This document shows, one piece after another, positions 5,146 through 6,027 of a stretch of 6,027 bases of DNA (position 1 is its first letter; each line of letters begins with the position of its first letter). The DNA is taken from contig JAFAUA010000144.1 of assembly GCA_019243595.1 (NCBI GenBank), positions 1 through 6,027 of the forward strand, read 5' to 3'. The DNA comes from Acidimicrobiia bacterium. Lineage in GTDB: Bacteria; Actinomycetota; Acidimicrobiia; Acidimicrobiales; AC-14. The translations under genes and the position numbers were made by a program. The notes under the pieces are model-generated. The model ran no database searches. It saw only the letters and a list, made by a program, of their open reading frames with translations, and was not told the origin of the DNA.

Positions 5146-6027
5146 CTACGGAGGGTCCCGAGGGCGCCGGCAACGCGGCCGGCGACCTCCTTCGCCTGAC
5201 GCACACACGACGCAATTCCGACTCCCCGGTAGGACGCTCCCACGAGCGTCACGCCGGGGAGTTGGCGCGCCAGGGCCCGTTCCGCGGCGTCGACGCGGCC
5301 GAGGTGGCCGACGTCGTACTGCGGGAAGGCGTTCGGCCACCGGGTGACGACCGACTCGACGGGCGCTGCCCGCAGGCCCAGCGCCTCGGCCGCCTCGGCG
5401 TGGAGACGGGCCACGAGCTCGGTGTCGTCGAGCTCGGCGGTGCGCTCGTCACCGTCGCGGCCGGCCGAGCAGCGAAGCAGGACGAGGCCGTTGGGTTGCA
5501 CGTCGGGCCACTTGGAGCTGAACCACGTGCACGCCGTCAGAAGGCGGCCGTCGACGCGGGGGACGAGGAAGCCGCTTCCGTTCAGTGGGTGGACGACGTC
5601 GGCCGGCTTGTACGCCAGGGTGGCGACGGCGACCGACGCGTACCGAATCTGGGAAAGCGACGCTGCCGCTTTCGGGCTTGCGCCGAGCAGAGCGTCTGCG
5701 GTGGTCGGGGCCGGCGTCGCCAGCACGACCGCGTCGGCGGGCAGCCCCTCACCGCCGCGCACGGCAACCGACAAGTGGCCCTCTGGCCTTGAAACGGCCT
5801 CGACCGCGGTAGAAAGCCTGATGTCGAGCTTGGCGGCCAGCGTCGACGTGAGCCGCTCCATGCCGCCGCGCAGCCCGAGGAACAGCGGGGCATCCGAGGG
5901 CGGGGTCTTGCGCCGCTCGCTACGCAATCCGACGATCAGACTGCGATGGCGCCGGAAGGCGGTGAACAGGTCGGGAGCGACGGCGGCCAGGCTCAGGCGG
6001 TCGGACCGTCCGGCGTTGATGCCGCCG
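5142..6027 (-). CDS. hemY: Protoporphyrinogen/coproporphyrinogen III oxidase HemY (CgoX), partial, N-terminus outside window
   Basis: The frame is open from the right edge to the TAG at 5144-5142, giving 294 complete codons of the C-terminal part. A TTG at 5927 is inside the frame and is not the start: the codons upstream encode GGINAGRSDRLSLAAVAPDL, a hallmark of HemY oxidases (GG-x-x-AG-x-x-D-x-LS). Downstream, GLRGGMERL and the C-terminal FAD-contact segment VGASYRGVGIASCV followed by an amphipathic end (AKEVAGRVAGAL) confirm the family. The enzyme is an FAD-dependent, oxygen-using oxidase that makes the aromatic porphyrin. In actinobacteria the family mostly acts on coproporphyrinogen III in the coproporphyrin-dependent haem pathway. 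The N-terminal FAD-binding GxGxxG region lies beyond the edge. The stop overlaps that of the convergent membrane protein gene. A strong inverted repeat lies within the codons for the conserved C-terminal motif. Confidence 0.94.
   Translation of the reverse strand, partial: GGINAGRSDRLSLAAVAPDLFTAFRRHRSLIVGLRSERRKTPPSDAPLFLGLRGGMERLTSTLAAKLDIRLSTAVEAVSRPEGHLSVAVRGGEGLPADAVVLATPAPTTADALLGASPKAAASLSQIRYASVAVATLAYKPADVVHPLNGSGFLVPRVDGRLLTACTWFSSKWPDVQPNGLVLLRCSAGRDGDERTAELDDTELVARLHAEAAEALGLRAAPVESVVTRWPNAFPQYDVGHLGRVDAAERALARQLPGVTLVGASYRGVGIASCVRQAKEVAGRVAGALGTLRS
5160..5189 (+). terminator. Possible hairpin terminator or 3' end structure for the membrane protein gene
   Basis: GAGG, one mismatch, CGCCGG (5165-5170), an 8-base loop, CCGGCG (5179-5184), one mismatch and CCTC form a GC-rich stem that begins 15 bases after the plus-strand stop. 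No T run follows, so it would be a U-less terminator or a 3' stabilising structure. It lies inside the last codons of hemY, so it may be incidental. Confidence 0.3.
5218..5265. repeat. Long imperfect inverted repeat (hairpin) within hemY
   Basis: The outer arms ACTCCCCGG (5221-5229) and CCGGGGAGT (5254-5262) pair perfectly and extend outward by three more pairs including one G-T (5218-5220 with 5263-5265). After a 3-by-3 internal loop, the inner arms GACGCTC (5233-5239) and GAGCGTC (5244-5250) pair perfectly around a 4-base loop. The total is 19 pairs, one of them G-T, in 48 bases. It encodes the conserved LPGVTLVGASYRGVGI region of HemY on the minus strand and lies about 73 bases beyond the plus-strand membrane protein stop. 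Confidence 0.75.

Noticed and set aside
5031..5792. 253-codon plus-strand frame crossing the hemY region
   Set aside because: It is the antisense shadow of hemY, starts inside the membrane protein gene, and has no Shine-Dalgarno or domain.
5925..5927. TTG as the start of a 261-residue hemY
   Set aside because: The frame continues to the window edge and the upstream codons encode a conserved HemY segment, so the TTG is an internal Leu codon.

Overview
The window is high-GC (roughly two-thirds G+C by eye) and tightly packed, with no gene-free stretch longer than about 76 bases. It looks like chromosomal DNA of a high-GC actinobacterium, possibly from the Acidimicrobiia. The reasons are a Ku/ATP-ligase/LigD-type polymerase repair set, a two-cysteine MsrA of mycobacterial type, an actinobacterial-style HemY, and promoter-like motifs of actinobacterial stress sigma factors. 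The lineage is an inference. No insertion sequence, CRISPR array, tRNA, rRNA or prophage gene was seen.

Layout from right to left along the minus strand: the right edge (5142-6027) holds the C-terminal part of a hemY/cgoX haem-biosynthesis oxidase, cut by the window end. It converges on a plus-strand gene for a small four-helix membrane protein (4630-5145), and the two genes overlap by 4 bases at their stops. A 76-base divergent spacer separates the membrane protein from a minus-strand NAD(P)-dependent aldehyde dehydrogenase (3126-4553). After a 63-base spacer comes a compact minus-strand cluster: msrA (2544-3062), an ATP-dependent LigD-type DNA ligase (1561-2544), ku (724-1545) and a LigD-type polymerase domain (1-723). 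The polymerase has a GTG start and runs off the left edge.

The main interest is this last cluster. The three activities of bacterial non-homologous end joining (Ku end binding, polymerase end filling, ATP-dependent sealing) are encoded as separate, almost contiguous cistrons, not as one multidomain LigD. The cluster is led by a methionine sulfoxide reductase gene whose stop overlaps the ligase start. The spacer before msrA contains GGGAAC-N18-GTT with correct geometry to a strong ribosome binding site. This matches the consensus of SigR/SigH-type ECF sigma factors, which respond to thiol-oxidative stress. If real, this promoter would place double-strand break repair and protein-methionine repair under one oxidative-stress switch.

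Other points of note are a polymerase motif II with Gln in place of the usual His, a single UAG separating ku and the polymerase in the same reading frame, and a long inverted repeat inside the hemY coding sequence.
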